Of a stretch of 64,000 nt of DNA, positions 24,636 to 38,300 are shown piece after piece. The DNA is taken from NCBI GenBank assembly GCA_973895155.1, contig OZ316891.1, positions 6,262,001 through 6,326,000 on the forward strand, written 5' to 3'. Below the pieces are notes generated by a model, which did not search any database, was not told the DNA's origin, and worked only from the letters and a program-made list of their open reading frames with translations. The position numbers were made by a program, and so were the translations under genes. The stretch's first letter is position 1. Each line of letters starts with the position of its first letter. The stretch comes from Marsupella aquatica (Eukaryota > Marchantiophyta).

Positions 24636-25260
24636 AGGTGAGTGGTGGACCTAGCTAGCCACCCAACGCCCTTATTATTCTCATTATGTACTCTGGCTTA
24701 ATTAAGTACCCTTGGTGCCTGAAAGCCTACATGGAACTCCACAACCAAGTAACTCGATGCCTCTCTCACCGCATGCAGCAATTCCCATACCGGCTCCTAT
24801 ACAGAGCCGCACTTGCTCCTTAGCATGACCGTCGCTCAATGAACTCTACTTTTTGCACATGCAAGCAACCAAACCCATTGGTAAGCTATTGGTAAGCTAC
24901 CTTAGCCCAAGACATTATCTCAACTCCCAAGATCATTGTCTTGCCTCAAGCTCAATAGTCGTTAGTAAGTAGGCGGGTAAGTAGGTCAGCAGATAGAACC
25001 TCACGGCAGGCCTAGCTCTCGGGCCCGCCTGGCCTTGCCATAAGCTGAAGCTACTTAGGCCAACACCCACTATTCATATATTCAAAACTGCCCCTCTAGC
25101 GGGGGCCGCCCTAGCTTCTCCGCTTTCTATTTGTCATTGGTTGACCGCCTACCTCCAAGATATGCCCATGGCCCAAATAGCTAGCTTGTCCCGAAGCTTG
25201 TCCCAAACTTTGGGACCAATTCGGCCCCAACTTTAGCAACCATCTCTAACTAAGGCTCTA
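24636..25260. repeat. dispersed repeat family 1, copy 1
   Basis: This block matches 45103-45905 in the same orientation over several hundred bp, with indels. Shared words include GTGGTGGACCT, AACTCCCAAGA, CATTGTCTTGC, AGTCGTTAGTAAGTAGG, CTGGCCTTGCCATAAGCTGAA and CCTCCAAGA, in the same order. No transposase or polymerase ORF is visible. It could be a solo LTR or an internal piece of a long-terminal-repeat retrotransposon; the element boundaries were not found. Confidence 0.7.
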
Positions 25261-26485
25261 ACTCAACTGAGAGTCTAGACTTAGGGAAAAATTGCACTTG
25301 GACCTCAACCCACGGGCCCTCAGTCTTAACTAATACATGGAGGATGTGCGAACGCTCGAAGGGTAGTTTTTATTCATTTTAAACTAATAATTATAATTAT
25401 TACTGGTAATAAGGAAATTTTAATGGTAAAATGGAAATAACAAGGGGTAAACACAAAAAGGGCCCGATCGCAGGGGGGTCCACTTCTTTTACATGGAGTG
25501 AGGGCCCAGGGACCTCAACACCCATGTCTACTCTCCGTCCGCTGCTCCCCGGGTTGTCCACAAGTCTCAGAGTACCATAGAGGAGCTTGGCATTGGAGTC
25601 AGCAACGTCAAAGCTAAGTGATAGGCTAGTTGAGTTTCACAACTATATGGATGCAACAAGAATATGACCTAAATGACCACATCCTTACAATGACAACATG
25701 GGCCCAACAATTTAAGCATGGCCACAATGACAGCATAGCCGTGACAACCGTATGGCAACAATGACCAGATGGCCACAATAAAAATGGATGACAATGCACG
25801 GGCATTGCATCATCAACAAAGGCAAGGGAGAGGGGAGGGGAGGGGAGGCCACAATGGAGGGGTTTCACCCTCCTCCTTGCGCTGGGCAACTATGCATGCC
25901 TTGGCTTCCATCGCCTATATCACACTCACCCCCATATGTTTTCTTGTGTGTGGAACAACCTCTCTATGCAACACCCAAACGAATGCAACAATTCTTATAC
26001 ATGACAATGTCTTTTTCCCTAGGATATCCTTCTCTTGAGGGGGTCACTTCCATGGAAGTGACACATCACGTGCGATGAAATAGAGGCCAATTTAAATGGG
26101 TGTGGCGGAAGACTTCCAAAGTTTGGTGGAAGAACACATAAGGCATGTTTGATTGACTGGTCGACTTTAAAGAACATGTATGCCTATTTAATTGTAGAAG
26201 ATATTTTCTTTAAAGTTTTGAGGGTAAAAAATGACAAAATTTAAAGAAAGAAAGGGTTTTGTAAAAAATATTTTTCACTTATAAGTTAAGGGGGTCAAAC
26301 ACTAAAACGTCGCATGCGATGTGTGACCCTCCATATAGTGAACCCCCCAACATCCTTCTCACGCCAATATCTTTTGCACAACGATGTCTTATGTGTAATG
26401 CACAGGTATTGAGCTTGTTACGGACCCCCATGAGAAGTCTCTTGCAAATTCTCTGCCACGAGGTTGCACCACATCATCACAACCA

Positions 26486-26546
26486 GCCACAAACAGGAAT
26501 GATCCTACTTTTAACAATGACAAACATGCACATTCCTGTTTGTGGC
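26486..26546. repeat. perfect 16-bp inverted repeat (hairpin)
   Basis: GCCACAAACAGGAATG (26486-26501) and its exact reverse complement (26531-26546) enclose a 29-nt loop. An RNA from either strand would fold into a strong stem. It could be a small foldback transposon remnant or a small-RNA precursor; nothing here decides between them. Confidence 0.8.
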
Positions 26547-26783
26547 AAAAGTAATGTAATTTTTGGGGCGCCATGCCGTAAATATTAAATGTAAAAAAAC
26601 CAAAATACAAAGGAAGAGATGTCATTTAGTAAAATAAAGTTACCATTATGATGTTTGTCAAAGATGTATAAGTGTTTTATATCAAAATGCTTGTATTTTT
26701 TAATTGTTTGCAAGTTTGAAAAAACCAATTGATAGAAATGTACATAGTTAAAACCCCTTTGGCTTCACATTGTAAAACTAAAT

Positions 26784-27240
26784 AATCAATCTCCTTAATA
26801 CTTGATAAAATCTGTCAATGTTTGATTCATTGGAAAACTCAAGATCAAGATTTAGAAACATACTTAGACCTCTCATTGGAAAGCTAGAGTAAAATAAAAA
26901 ACTCATCATCTCCTTAGTACTTGACAAAATCTATCAATGTTAGGTTCATTGGAAAGCTAGAAAATTTCAGATACTCATGATCTCTCTAATTCTTGACAAA
27001 TAGTCTCAATGTCACACATTAGAAAGCTGAAGAGATTGAAAACCTCATGATCTCTCTAGTATCGTGACAAAATTTGACAATGTCGAACTCAATGTTGGAA
27101 AACGAAAAGAATTCATGAACTCATGATCAAAATTTCTTATACTCACACTCATTGGAAAGGCAAAGAAATTCAAAAACTCATTTAGAACTTTACAAAATTT
27201 GTCAATCTGAGGCTCATTGGAAACCCTTTCTCGATTAAGA
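26784..27240. repeat. degenerate minisatellite, about 57-78-bp unit, 6-7 copies
   Basis: Units run roughly: ACTCATGATCTCTCTAGTAC, then TTGACAAAATCTGTCAATGT, then a TTCATTGGAAAGCTAGAAAA-like end. Successive starts lie near 26784, 26911, 26981, 27051, 27118 and 27177. Identity between units is moderate. The minus-strand ORF 27045-27248 is a translation of the repeat. Confidence 0.7.
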
Positions 27241-30200
27241 GATATCACAATCTCGTCATTGTCAAAAACTTAGCCGTTGCAAATTGATTTATTTGATCAC
27301 ATCGTCATCGCTTGTCCACAATGCTTGCTTCCTGACTTGAATTGTTTGCATCCCTCTAGTCTTCAACTGAAGCTCACTGTGAAGACAAGTTGATGCCAAA
27401 TGCAACCTCTATGTCAAAGAAACAATTGTTGGTCTCCCCCTCACACCATAGTTTTATTAAATAAAAAAAACTACAAATCCTTCGTGTGAAGTGATGGCTC
27501 GTTCATTTTATGTGTTCTTCCCACCGAATCAAAAAGCGCTCTTTGCCAACAGCTGAGTGTTGTCCTCCAGTCTGTCTTGTGGCGGTAATGTTCAATGTAA
27601 CTCACAAATTATCAATCAAGAATGGTAAAAACACAATTTCTCCAATAATGTGTAAGCAAAAACCGTCAAAAAACTTAATTCCTCCACATTCAACCTTTTG
27701 TTTGATAAATCTCCTCTATCTTTTGAGCGTTTTCTTTTATACAAGTACACACCAACACCATTGGGAGACTCAAAATTGTCAGTCACTGCCTTGCTGAAAA
27801 TTGATTTCACTTCATCATGTACACATTCCTTGGATGAACATGGGGGTCCACGGATTAATTTACTATAAGTTATGCAATAACTATTGTAAATTGAACATAA
27901 TGCCATGCCTTTCAAAAAGTGCATTTCTGGCCTTTGTGGAGCTTGAGTATAGCACAAAGAAGGCCATATTTGAACTAGCCTGAATGCCCAAGTTTTTTGC
28001 TCATAATATACTGTGAATAAATTGTTTCATGCCCATTCCAATTTCACCCCAACCTTAGCTGTGAGTCATAGCCTAGAGGTTATTGTTAGCTTTAGATGGC
28101 TCTACAAAGTAGATAGATACTAGCAGAATTTATCATCATGGCCAATGAACTTCTATCTTCGTGTACGCCAGGCTGCTGTAATTGACATCAATTATTTGTA
28201 CAACGTAGGGTAGTGGTAGAAGCATCCCAATCCACCCTTTAAGCGCTGGCTGCCTTCATTAACCACTATCCATCATGGCAAGCATCATGCCTGTCCAACA
28301 AATGTCTATTTCATTCCTGACTGTATCTTAGGGAATTGCACACAGACAGGCAGGCACCATCAAATGCCAAAAATCAATTGAGTCGTAAGTCTCGACAGGT
28401 GACAATGTGGGGCTCTAATGACTCCACATGGCACGGTTAATGAATGCTCAGATTCACAAGGGCAAGCGCCAATCCCTGTTTGTCCTGACCACTGACCGAT
28501 GAGTGGAGGCTGCCCCTTAATTTTGAACATATTCCTGGTTCACAACGAGGGTTGAGATCTCTAAGTTCCTTTGCTTGAGAGCTTGGACCAATGTAGATGC
28601 GCCCTTACACTCAGTGTGAAGTAGAACAAGCACATACGTTGTGAAGCTAGCAAGTTCACGGGCCCCAGAGTCCCTATTGTCTCAAGCTTGGTTGACAATC
28701 TTTGCATTATGAACATGCGTACCTTAAGGTTAAGATTCCACCTGCTGGAGGGTCAGTTGATTACAATCAGCATAATTAGTTCTGCTAGATGTCGCCTCTT
28801 GGCTTCGGAAAACAAAATTCTATGATTCTATCGGTATCAACCGGAGGATATCAAAACGCCTTTCTGCTCTTAAAATTTGTGTGAATTTGCTAGCACGTAC
28901 CTTCGATAGTTATCCCGGTGAGGACCCTTTAGCTAGAACTTTTTTACGAATAGTCAGATTCTGGACCATCTAGACAGCCACCACTGAGGACATACAGTAG
29001 ACTTCAGAAAATCTTGATTGTTCATCTATTTGACACAAATACAATTTAATTGGGAGGGGCCAGAAAGAAGGCAAAATGGAATCTTGAGAGAGAAACGAGT
29101 CCCCAAAGGTCATACCAAAATTGATAGCTGAGACGCTCAAACTTTATTTTCAAACTCTTCTCTTGTTAATTCCCCCATGAATGGCGAAAACGCGCGTACT
29201 GCGTGCTCATCTAATTTTGATGTCTTGACAATAGCTAAAAAGTACCTAGCACACACAATCCACTGGCATCCAGAGCATGTCGGCTTTTACACGAGCTGCA
29301 ACACCTGAAGAAAATCGTCGGCTACCTTATGTAGATGTCGAGGTTGGCAAACAGTCATTACTCGCCATTTCACTCATCACGAGTCCTGAGGCATACCCCA
29401 GCTTTGCCTTAAACCTCAGATTTAGTGAAGGAAAACGGGATGATTACAGTTGGATCAAATTTCTCCACCGCACCAGACCACCACCATTGCCCACGCTCTG
29501 GGAACCCGTGCTGTTCTCCTCCGCCAGACGTGCTGCGTCCGTGTATATGACCTCCACATGGGATCGCCCCAGCTTCCATTTCGGTGGCGACAATAATCAT
29601 GATGATACTGTTGCCACTTCTCGATTCAATAAGCAATACTTGAATTCCTCAGAAGAGAAAACTCGCCCTGTCCAATCGGTCTAATTAGGTCAAACAAACT
29701 GTACCCGTAGCATCCATTCATTCAGTCTAGGATCGATGATAGCGTTCCATCTTCTTGACGAGCAACATCTGCAGTCCTCTCGGAGGATGAGATGGTCTTG
29801 AAGTCCGAAAGTCTTCCAGAACCGTCCGGAATTGAAAGTGGCGAAGGAACCAGACCAAGATGCACCTGATACGGGCCAACTCGGTATGACTTGCATGGGA
29901 ATTAGACTTTAAGTGGCTTTCTGTTCATGTTGACCGGAGGGACTGAGGTACAGGCTGCACGCACGCTCATGTAGATCGTTGTCTGGGCGCCAAGCTGCTG
30001 AATACGGGTCACTTTCAAGCGATGGTAGCTAGCTGGGCACTCGGGGCTGGGCAAAAGCATCAAGCATGACTACCATTTCGAGTAAGAGTTCGATTTCATA
30101 CTCTGAAGCTTCTACGGAACAGTCATTGGCATACTCTGGCATGGATGCACGGTCCTTCAACGAAGGACCATCTAGCTTGAGCTGTCCTTGTGTTGGCCCC

Positions 30201-32303
30201 CCCCTCTCCAGTCCACCACCGTGCAGGTAGATAGCTTTCAATGTCTCCCATCTAGGGATGTACCCTCGTGGCTGCTGTATGCCATTGCATTTACGCCCCG
30301 GCCCAGATGCACGCAGCAGCTCTCGTCAATTACATTGTACCTACAGTAATTGTATATTCCTTCATCTTCCCACTCACTCTTCAATACGACTTCACTATAG
30401 CCAGCAGCCCATGTTCAACCATAACTATGCATACACCCAGTTCTCCAATCAAGCTGTTGGACAACCTCCTTGAGCGACATCTGGTCAGCTTGGTTAAGCT
30501 TTATTCACTATCCAGACCTACGGATTTGCTTTCCACACCGAGACGAATTTTAGCATGTGGACATTTCAATATCACCCACATCCCATCCAACCACATTTTC
30601 TCTAATGCTTTCCTGAATGCATGGCCGACGAATAAAAGGAACGTAGACGTTGCATGGAATCTCAACTTTAGTATGTACGACCAATTTCTGAGTGACGTTT
30701 TGGCTTACTGTGCTCCACCGCAAGCTATGTAACAGATGTGATGTGCAAGCTACTGTAGTTTCGGAGTCGTTCTGCAATGATATAAAGCTATCATGTGGAC
30801 AACTTTCTGGAAATTCCCGTACAAGACCGTATGAGAGGAAGCTCAAAAGGTATTCAACTAGTCCTCCACTAGTCAAGTCAATAGTAAAAATTCCCGTTTG
30901 AGTCCAGTGACAGCATGGAAAGTATTCCCCGTAAATTGAGTCCAGTGAAGTTTTGGTTCAAGCTCGTCATTAAGGATCGGCGGACGTCTTAAGAAGAACT
31001 GTGCTGGTTGAAAGATAAATCTGAGCCAAGCCCGTGAACCATACGGTTAGGGACAGTACACTACAAGTACAGTAGCTAGCAAGCGCGCAAGGCAGCAGGT
31101 TTGCGTTGAACATATCTTGTTGGGTGAGAGCCGTATGATCTGCAGAGTTTTCATGAGCAACCATATACTGTATTTTATGCGACTTCAAGCTGATACTTGA
31201 AAGTAATTTGTGCTGTCAGCCTAGTGATGAGATCTGAGAAGAAGAAGAAGCTTATTGATTAGGTATTGGTTTCCATGACGTACATGTAAAACAACTTCAT
31301 ACAGTACGCCAACAGCAGCCTTGATTGCAGTAGTGTGGTGTCGTTGTCGTCGTTATGGCATTTGGCGTACCGTGGGGAGAGCTGTCGTCGGAGTCTTGTA
31401 GACCTGGGCCGCCAGGTGAAGCCAACCAAAAGCGGTGACATGTCTCAAATTGAATATGGAAAGAATGCACGCGGAAAAGAGGGGAGGTCAGTCGGTGGTC
31501 GAGATCTTTCAAGAAGTATTGATATATTGTTCTTTCACTCACTCACTTCCAGTTGGTTGGGAAAGGAGCCAGCCATCGTTGTGCACATACTACTAGACAT
31601 TACGGGGTGGTTGATGGACCTACCACCTTAAAAATTCTTCAACATTTGACTTCTTTTATCTCGTAAGAGACGGCAACAAACCGCATTGAAAGACAGGTAC
31701 AGCGCCAGGTTGCATTGGAAGAATCGCTCTCCTCTTTCAGTTTTGAGTGATGTTTATATCGATCGTAGTGCTCAAGCTGAGAAGTTGACTGAAGTGGCAG
31801 CTAATCTATAACTCCTGCTAATAAACGCTTCAGGATAGATCTCTGTAATCTGTATGGACCGTTCTAGCTAGACGCAATCCGTTCCAACCAAACTCTCATT
31901 CAAGCTGCTGGCGACTTGAGCTCTAGCCAGCTTCATTGCTCTGACTCACCAGAGTAAATCGAGCGTCAGTCAGAACATACAAATTTCCGCTATGGGTCGA
32001 CTGACATGGAAGTGTTTGACTGTTGTGTTGTCCTGTTGAGAAGGTGAGGTCGACATTCGTCGGAGCCAAGGTGGAGCATTAGCTCTGTTTTAGAGTTGGA
32101 CCGTGGCAGCTAATTTCTGCTGGCCGGATAGGATATATGAGTGCTGCTGCAGATTCTGATTGTCTAGACTTCACTTCTCTGCAACGAGAAGTAAACTATT
32201 CCAGCATCCATTGAGCTCATTATTTTCAAGTAGCAGGTTGCCTACAAGGAGCTTCATTCTAGAACAAGGTGAGGAAGAGGAGGGGTTGGGTAGCCCATCA
32301 AAG

Positions 32304-35300
32304 ATGTCAACGAGGAGTTTTGGGTCGATAATCTCCAGAGGCCCGGACCAACCTGGCGATGGAGAACCGGGGCGTGACTCACATTCAGGGAGCCTGAGTC
32401 CCTTGAGCGAGTCACTGTGGAGGAACAACCCCAAGTCAAGCAAAACGGATGTGTCTGAGCTGACTGGCGACATATCAGCAAGACTGACCTGGAATGATCT
32501 CTGCGTTTCGGTGACGACTCCCAAGGGGGAAACTCAAAAGGTTCTGCAAGGTCTTAACGGCTACGCTGAGCCTGGATACATGATGGCGATCATGGGGCCC
32601 TCCGGATCTGGAAAGTCCACACTTCTCGACTCTCTGGCAGGTGAGATATGCAAATATAATTCGGATCACTACTAATCAACTGAATATCGTATGTCCCAAC
32701 GTTATGAGTTCATTCTTGCAACAATCCCTACCCCTGCCCTTTTTTTTGGAATTAATAAGAAACTCCCCCAGCGGTTTTCTTCATACTTTCAATGTTTTTC
32801 TATGCGCTGCGATTGAAATTCATACTAGAGTCTACTGAGATAAACTCAACCTCAATCGCTGAACGATCTACTGGATCCAGAGGTTTAGTCTAGAAACTGC
32901 CTTTATTCTATCGCATAGAGAGACTTTGGCAGACATTATCTGGATGATCGAGCTTCTCTGCCGTCGTCACCAGACCTGAGCACCGAATCGTACAAAAGAT
33001 GCGCTGCTCAGCTTGATTTATCTTCTATGGAGGGTTCTAAGGTATGCTTTCGAGGGGCACCTCAAATTATCCATAGAAGGAATACGGAATCGTTCAAAAT
33101 ATGACATATCTCTCTACTTTAAAGATACATAGCTAGGTGCTTTCCATGCACTGCATGAGGATCCCTTGCTGATGAGTTTCGATACGGGATCTGGTGTCCC
33201 CTCGCATTGTAAACATGCCTGCACGGTACTTAAATCAGATCACACCAAATCAATTATGAAGAATCAGGGCGGCCCTATTCCATCGCCCGAGCAAATTAAG
33301 AGAACTCGGGCACGGCCTGTTCAGCTTGCACCAGAGGCAGTTTCTGATCGATGCTTTCTTGTCACAATTAACACAATCTCGTGACTCTGAATCTCGCATA
33401 TCTACACTTGGAGAGCTCATTTCTTCAGGGCTTCTTCACTTCGCAAACGCTAGCACTGATCAACTCTAGAATCTCGACTTGAATAAGTTTCTTTTGGGCT
33501 CCGGTCGTTTGTAACACGTCGGAGAACTAGTAATCTGCATGCCTATATTGCAGCCCGATGACAAATCGTGAAGGCGATCGCGAAATATAAGTGTAAACTT
33601 GAAGACCTCTCATTCGGAAAGCGGTGGTTAGATACCACAGCCGTACGGCAATCAATCCAAAACATAATGAAATGAAATAGCATTAGATGGCTTGGATTGT
33701 GGACAGAAGGATAGACCACCACTTCGTAACTCAATGTACGTGTCTGTTTCGTCTTGTGGATTGGGCAGGGAGGCTGGCGGGGAACGCCACCAAAACTGGT
33801 GAAATTCTCATCAATGGTCGCCGGAAGACCTTGTCTTATGGAATGGCGGTACGTGTTTCAGTCTAACTTTTCATTCAGGAAGACGTCTGGTTATAAGTAC
33901 ATAATAAGAACATTTCACCATCGAAATGTAGTATGATCTGTATTTATTATCTACCATAGAGAGATCTTCTGAGGATCCTTTCTCTTAGATTTAGCCCCGA
34001 GTGCGGGACGATCATTGTGTAACGGCGGGTTGGTTTGCAGGCATACGTAACACAGCAAGACGATTTGATCGGAACGCTGACGGTTCGAGAGTCGGTGTAC
34101 TACTCAGCTAGTCTGAGGTTGCCGGATTCCATGCCCAGGGCTGATAGAAAGGCCATAGCGGAAAGTACTATAGAGGAAATGGGGTTGAAGGAGTGTGCAG
34201 ATACTCCCATCGGGAACTGGCATCTCAGAGGCCTGAGCGGCGGTGAGAAAAGGCGGGTTAGCATCGCCCTGGAGATCCTCACTCGTCCTCGCGTCCTGTT
34301 TCTTGATGAACCAACTAGTGGACTCGACAGGTGAGCAGAATTACGTCCAAGATTGTCCATGCCATCGAAGCACATTTCTTAAGTCCGTCAGTAAGAAATT
34401 ATACCGAAGTATCATACCCAAAGATTATTTCGCGAGTCTCGAGAATTCGGCTAATGTTGTGGGATCCTTACGATGCTTGACTACCGTCATTTCTGGAGTG
34501 GAAACTCTCTGGAAACTGACAATCCGGACCTTTGCGAAACCTGTCCGCACACCTTTGACGCATTTATTATGCGCTACGCTAGATTTCTTTTCACGACCTT
34601 ATTAATTAATGTTAGTTATATATCTGTGATTAAGAAACACAGCATATAGTTGAATTGAATGACTGCCGACATGGAACAACATCAGAGAGCTCAAACACAC
34701 GAAGCGCTCTGTGCCCCTTTTTGTGACTTTCGAATATAGCCAGCAAAATAGGATGTGTTGTCTCACTCGTACACACCTATGGTTGTTGAAAAGCAAGACT
34801 TCCGTCAGTAAGCAGCAGTGAGTTTATCACGCTTAGATAATAATCATTGGGCACAGATAGCGTTTGTACCTCCACTCCCTTATTTATACTGCCCAGGTAG
34901 TGGAGTAATTGAGGTCAGAGGCCTAATTGAGAGCTCGGACAACTAACCCCATGTATCGCATTCCCACTTCTTTCTGGCGAATGTATTTATGTTTCATCTT
35001 GAGTAGTGGATTGCCAGCTAAGTTGATCGTACTAAATCACATACTTTATTACTTTATTTCCAAACCTTTTGAGTGGAGCTCTCAAGGACGAGTGGATTGG
35101 ATTGTTATGCTTTAATCACGTACCCTCTTGAGTTAGTCGTGGTGGGGAGCTACTACTAAGAATGGGAATGCCCAAGACGTATTCCATCATTGGGTTTTCT
35201 TTAATCGCCTTCTTGATTTCGTCGTGATGGGGAGCTACTAGAGGAATTGGAATGTCCGAGACTTACTCCATCATTCAGACAGCCAGACTGGAACCTAATT

Positions 35301-38300
35301 GCTAGCAGTACCCAGCAGACACAAGCACATATCAATTACAGGTTTCTGATGACAGGATCGCAAGAATAGGTCTCTGCTGTTGACGTCGCTGTGATTTGCA
35401 CTGGGATTGACCAAATTCATTTAAGTTTTGCAGCGCTTCAGCTTTCTTCGTGGTGACTACTCTGAGGAGTTTAGCCCGGGATGGGCGAACTGTCATCGCT
35501 TCAATCCATCAGCCAAGCAGCGAAGTATTTGAGCTCTTTGACAACCTGTATCTCTTATCGTCCGGCAAAACAATATTTTTCGGGGAAGCACATAGTGCAA
35601 TTGAGGTACAGGCCAAGTGCTTCTAGCGCAATTGTTGAATATTGATACACATTTGCCATCTGGCTCTAGAATGTAGCTATTTAGCCATACCATCACTAAG
35701 ACAACACGGTACTTATTCGACGTTCTGAGAGCTGGAGAAACAGAAGTTTCTGTAATGGAACATATTTTAATCATCCCTTCTAAGGTCGCCTTTCATCAGT
35801 ATTATCCTCCCTGAAAGCGATTATAAGTTTAGCACAAATGAGCAGAGTCGTGGTCACATCATCCATGAGAGCTTTTGCAAGTGACCGCTCTAAGCTGTAG
35901 TATCCGTCTCAGTACTAGACTTATTCCGGATCTATGTAAGAGTAGATAAAGTGAAAATTGATCTTCGAGAGCTGTTAAGAATCTGCAAGTGCCTTGTGTG
36001 AAGGAAACTCATCAATCTTTGGAGTACTCAGTTGATTTCCAAGACTCTGACTCATAGTGATTCCATGCGCGAACAAACTTGAAATTTAGACAGCTTGACG
36101 TTTTGGTCATTTTCAAGAGTAGGCACATTGCTAAGAAGTTGGTTCCTTTGGTTCCAAACGAGACTGGAGTTGCCGACAGAGAGTGATTGACTGATGAACC
36201 AACTAATTAAGAGAATGGGACTCAAGGCGTCTTTGAGATCCAATTAGAGACAGGAGCTTTCTAGGGTCGTTTCGAATGTACTCAAAACAGCTTCTCATTA
36301 CTACACTCAGGAGATAATTCGAAGGCTTGCCAGTGGAAAAGTGCAGTCAGGTTCCTTACATTACCTAGGAGAGTTTCAGTCAGAGACTATCTTCGTCTGT
36401 TCACGGAGCTGCAGCCTAGTACTTACTTAGCTGATCCAGGTTACAGTATCACTAGCTACGCAGAGTAAATGGCACGGCTGGAATATGTTATGGGTGCCGG
36501 ATTTCACCATCGTTCTCATCAATCACTGTATAGCTGCAGGACTTGATTGGTGCGTAAAGCGAGCAGATTGGTCGGGCCGCTTTGCATTAATCTTCTTCGG
36601 GTGTACTTTCATGGCAAAATTGTTGGATATGGAAACTGATGCAAAAGCAACGAATTAACTCAGAGTTCGCATAAACGCATAATATACTGAAATCGTGTTA
36701 AATACAGTTCTTCGCAGCTGCTGGCTTTCCATGCCCGCCGCTGAGGAATCCCTCTGATCACTTTCTTCGGGCAATTAATTCGGATTTCGACCGTGTCAAA
36801 CACTCCGTCAAAGGGTCATTCAAACTCCAGGTATGGCTTAGGAATCTCTTCATAACCCCGTTCATAACTTCAACTTTCCGACCGTGTGTTTCGCGTCAGC
36901 CACAATCTATTCTCGATTAATGTATTTAGAATTGAACTCAGGTTAGCCGAATCATACAGCAACACATGCAATCAAACTAATTAGTAAGTGAATCGGTACT
37001 GTGACGTGTTTTCTATTGAAATTATGCAGCATGAAATCGAAACAGCCTGTCACGATCCACTGGACCGGATGATGGCTTCCGAGGTGGTGAACATTCTCGT
37101 GGAAGCTTACCAGAACTCAGAGTACTGTATGGCTGCCAAAGCTCGAGTTCACCAAATCTCACAAGTAGTAAGTATGTCCATAAGTATATAAACAAAGCAG
37201 CTGCCTGTTGGTAATTGGCAATAACTGTCCATACACAATTCTGAGTAACCTTCTTGCCCTTCCATGGCATCACGCCGCTTAATTAAAGACCACTAAAACC
37301 GAGATCATATCGATCCATTCGAAGGGTTTCCTTATCAAAGGCTCAAACCGTAATAGCTGTCATTGAAACTGGTATTGAACTAGGTATAGTCTTGTGTTTG
37401 GGAAATTACATGTTTTTATATACATGATGATACATCAGTTCCTTAAACATATAGTGGAATGGCTGGTATGTCTGTGCAAATGCAGCAAGGCACGGTCCTG
37501 GACTCGGAAGGAAGCTTGGCCGGATTTTGGAAGCAGGCATGGACCTTGACGAAGCGGTCATTCGTGAATATGTCGAGGGACATGGGCTACTACTGGCTGC
37601 GGCTGGTCATTTACATAATTCTGTGTCTTTGCATCGGCAGCATCTTCTACAAAGTGGGTAATAGCTACGATTCTATCATGGTGAGCTACATCCCTTGCTT
37701 GTTAACATACATAGTGTAGAACATCGAAAGTCGGAATCTAGCGTCACCTCCAGAGAACCCAGGCATACAATTGACTCTTGAGAGTCCTGCAATCTCATAA
37801 TGGATGCGGATTGTAAGATCAATGTTTTACCTGGGCCTTCAATTCGTTAAGATTTCTCCGGATTCATACTAATTATAAAATCACAAGAAATTGTATAGAT
37901 TTTCAGCCTTGACCTCCCATTTGTAGACGGCAGGCGGGGACCATTGCTAACTATGTCCTGTCAGGGAAAGAACTTGAATCCACACATTAGACCATCTTGT
38001 CTGAAAATGATAATTTATTGCGTTTTTAATTTTGTCATTGTAGTACTTCTGGCCTTTAATTTATCAATCTAGAAAGTTGTGGACACTCACAATCTAAAGC
38101 TGGAAACTAAGATAGGCAACACGACACAGGCCAGGTTTCTAAAATCTTGCCCTCACGACGTACTTGGAAACCTATAATTCTTCGTTATGGCCTTACCCAG
38201 TTAACTTGCCATAATTTGATGGTGGACAACATTGGTCGGACGACGTCTTCATGCAGGGAAGGGCAGGATGCATTTCATACGTTGCAGGGTTCTTGACGTT

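Larger units (their letters stand above)
21321..32303. other. repeat-rich spacer between ABCG genes A and B
   Basis: About 11 kb without a supported gene. It holds MITEs (22.5-23.2 kb), degenerate tandem repeats, a dispersed repeat (24.6-25.3 kb), a hairpin (26.49 kb) and a minisatellite (26.8-27.2 kb). From about 28 kb on, the sequence is less repetitive and holds ORFs of up to about 150 codons that lack splice or motif support. The last 1-2 kb should contain the gene B promoter and 5' UTR; a 5' UTR intron is possible. No TATA box could be fixed. Confidence 0.6.

Noticed and set aside
29277-29684. ATG-initiated ORF of 135 codons between ABCG genes A and B
   Set aside because: No motif, no recognisable family, and comparably long antisense ORFs over the same bases. 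The length is possible by chance in a spacer of this size.
30268-30732. 154-codon plus-strand ORF
   Set aside because: It begins with GTG and not ATG, has no splice support, and its composition looks like random reading.
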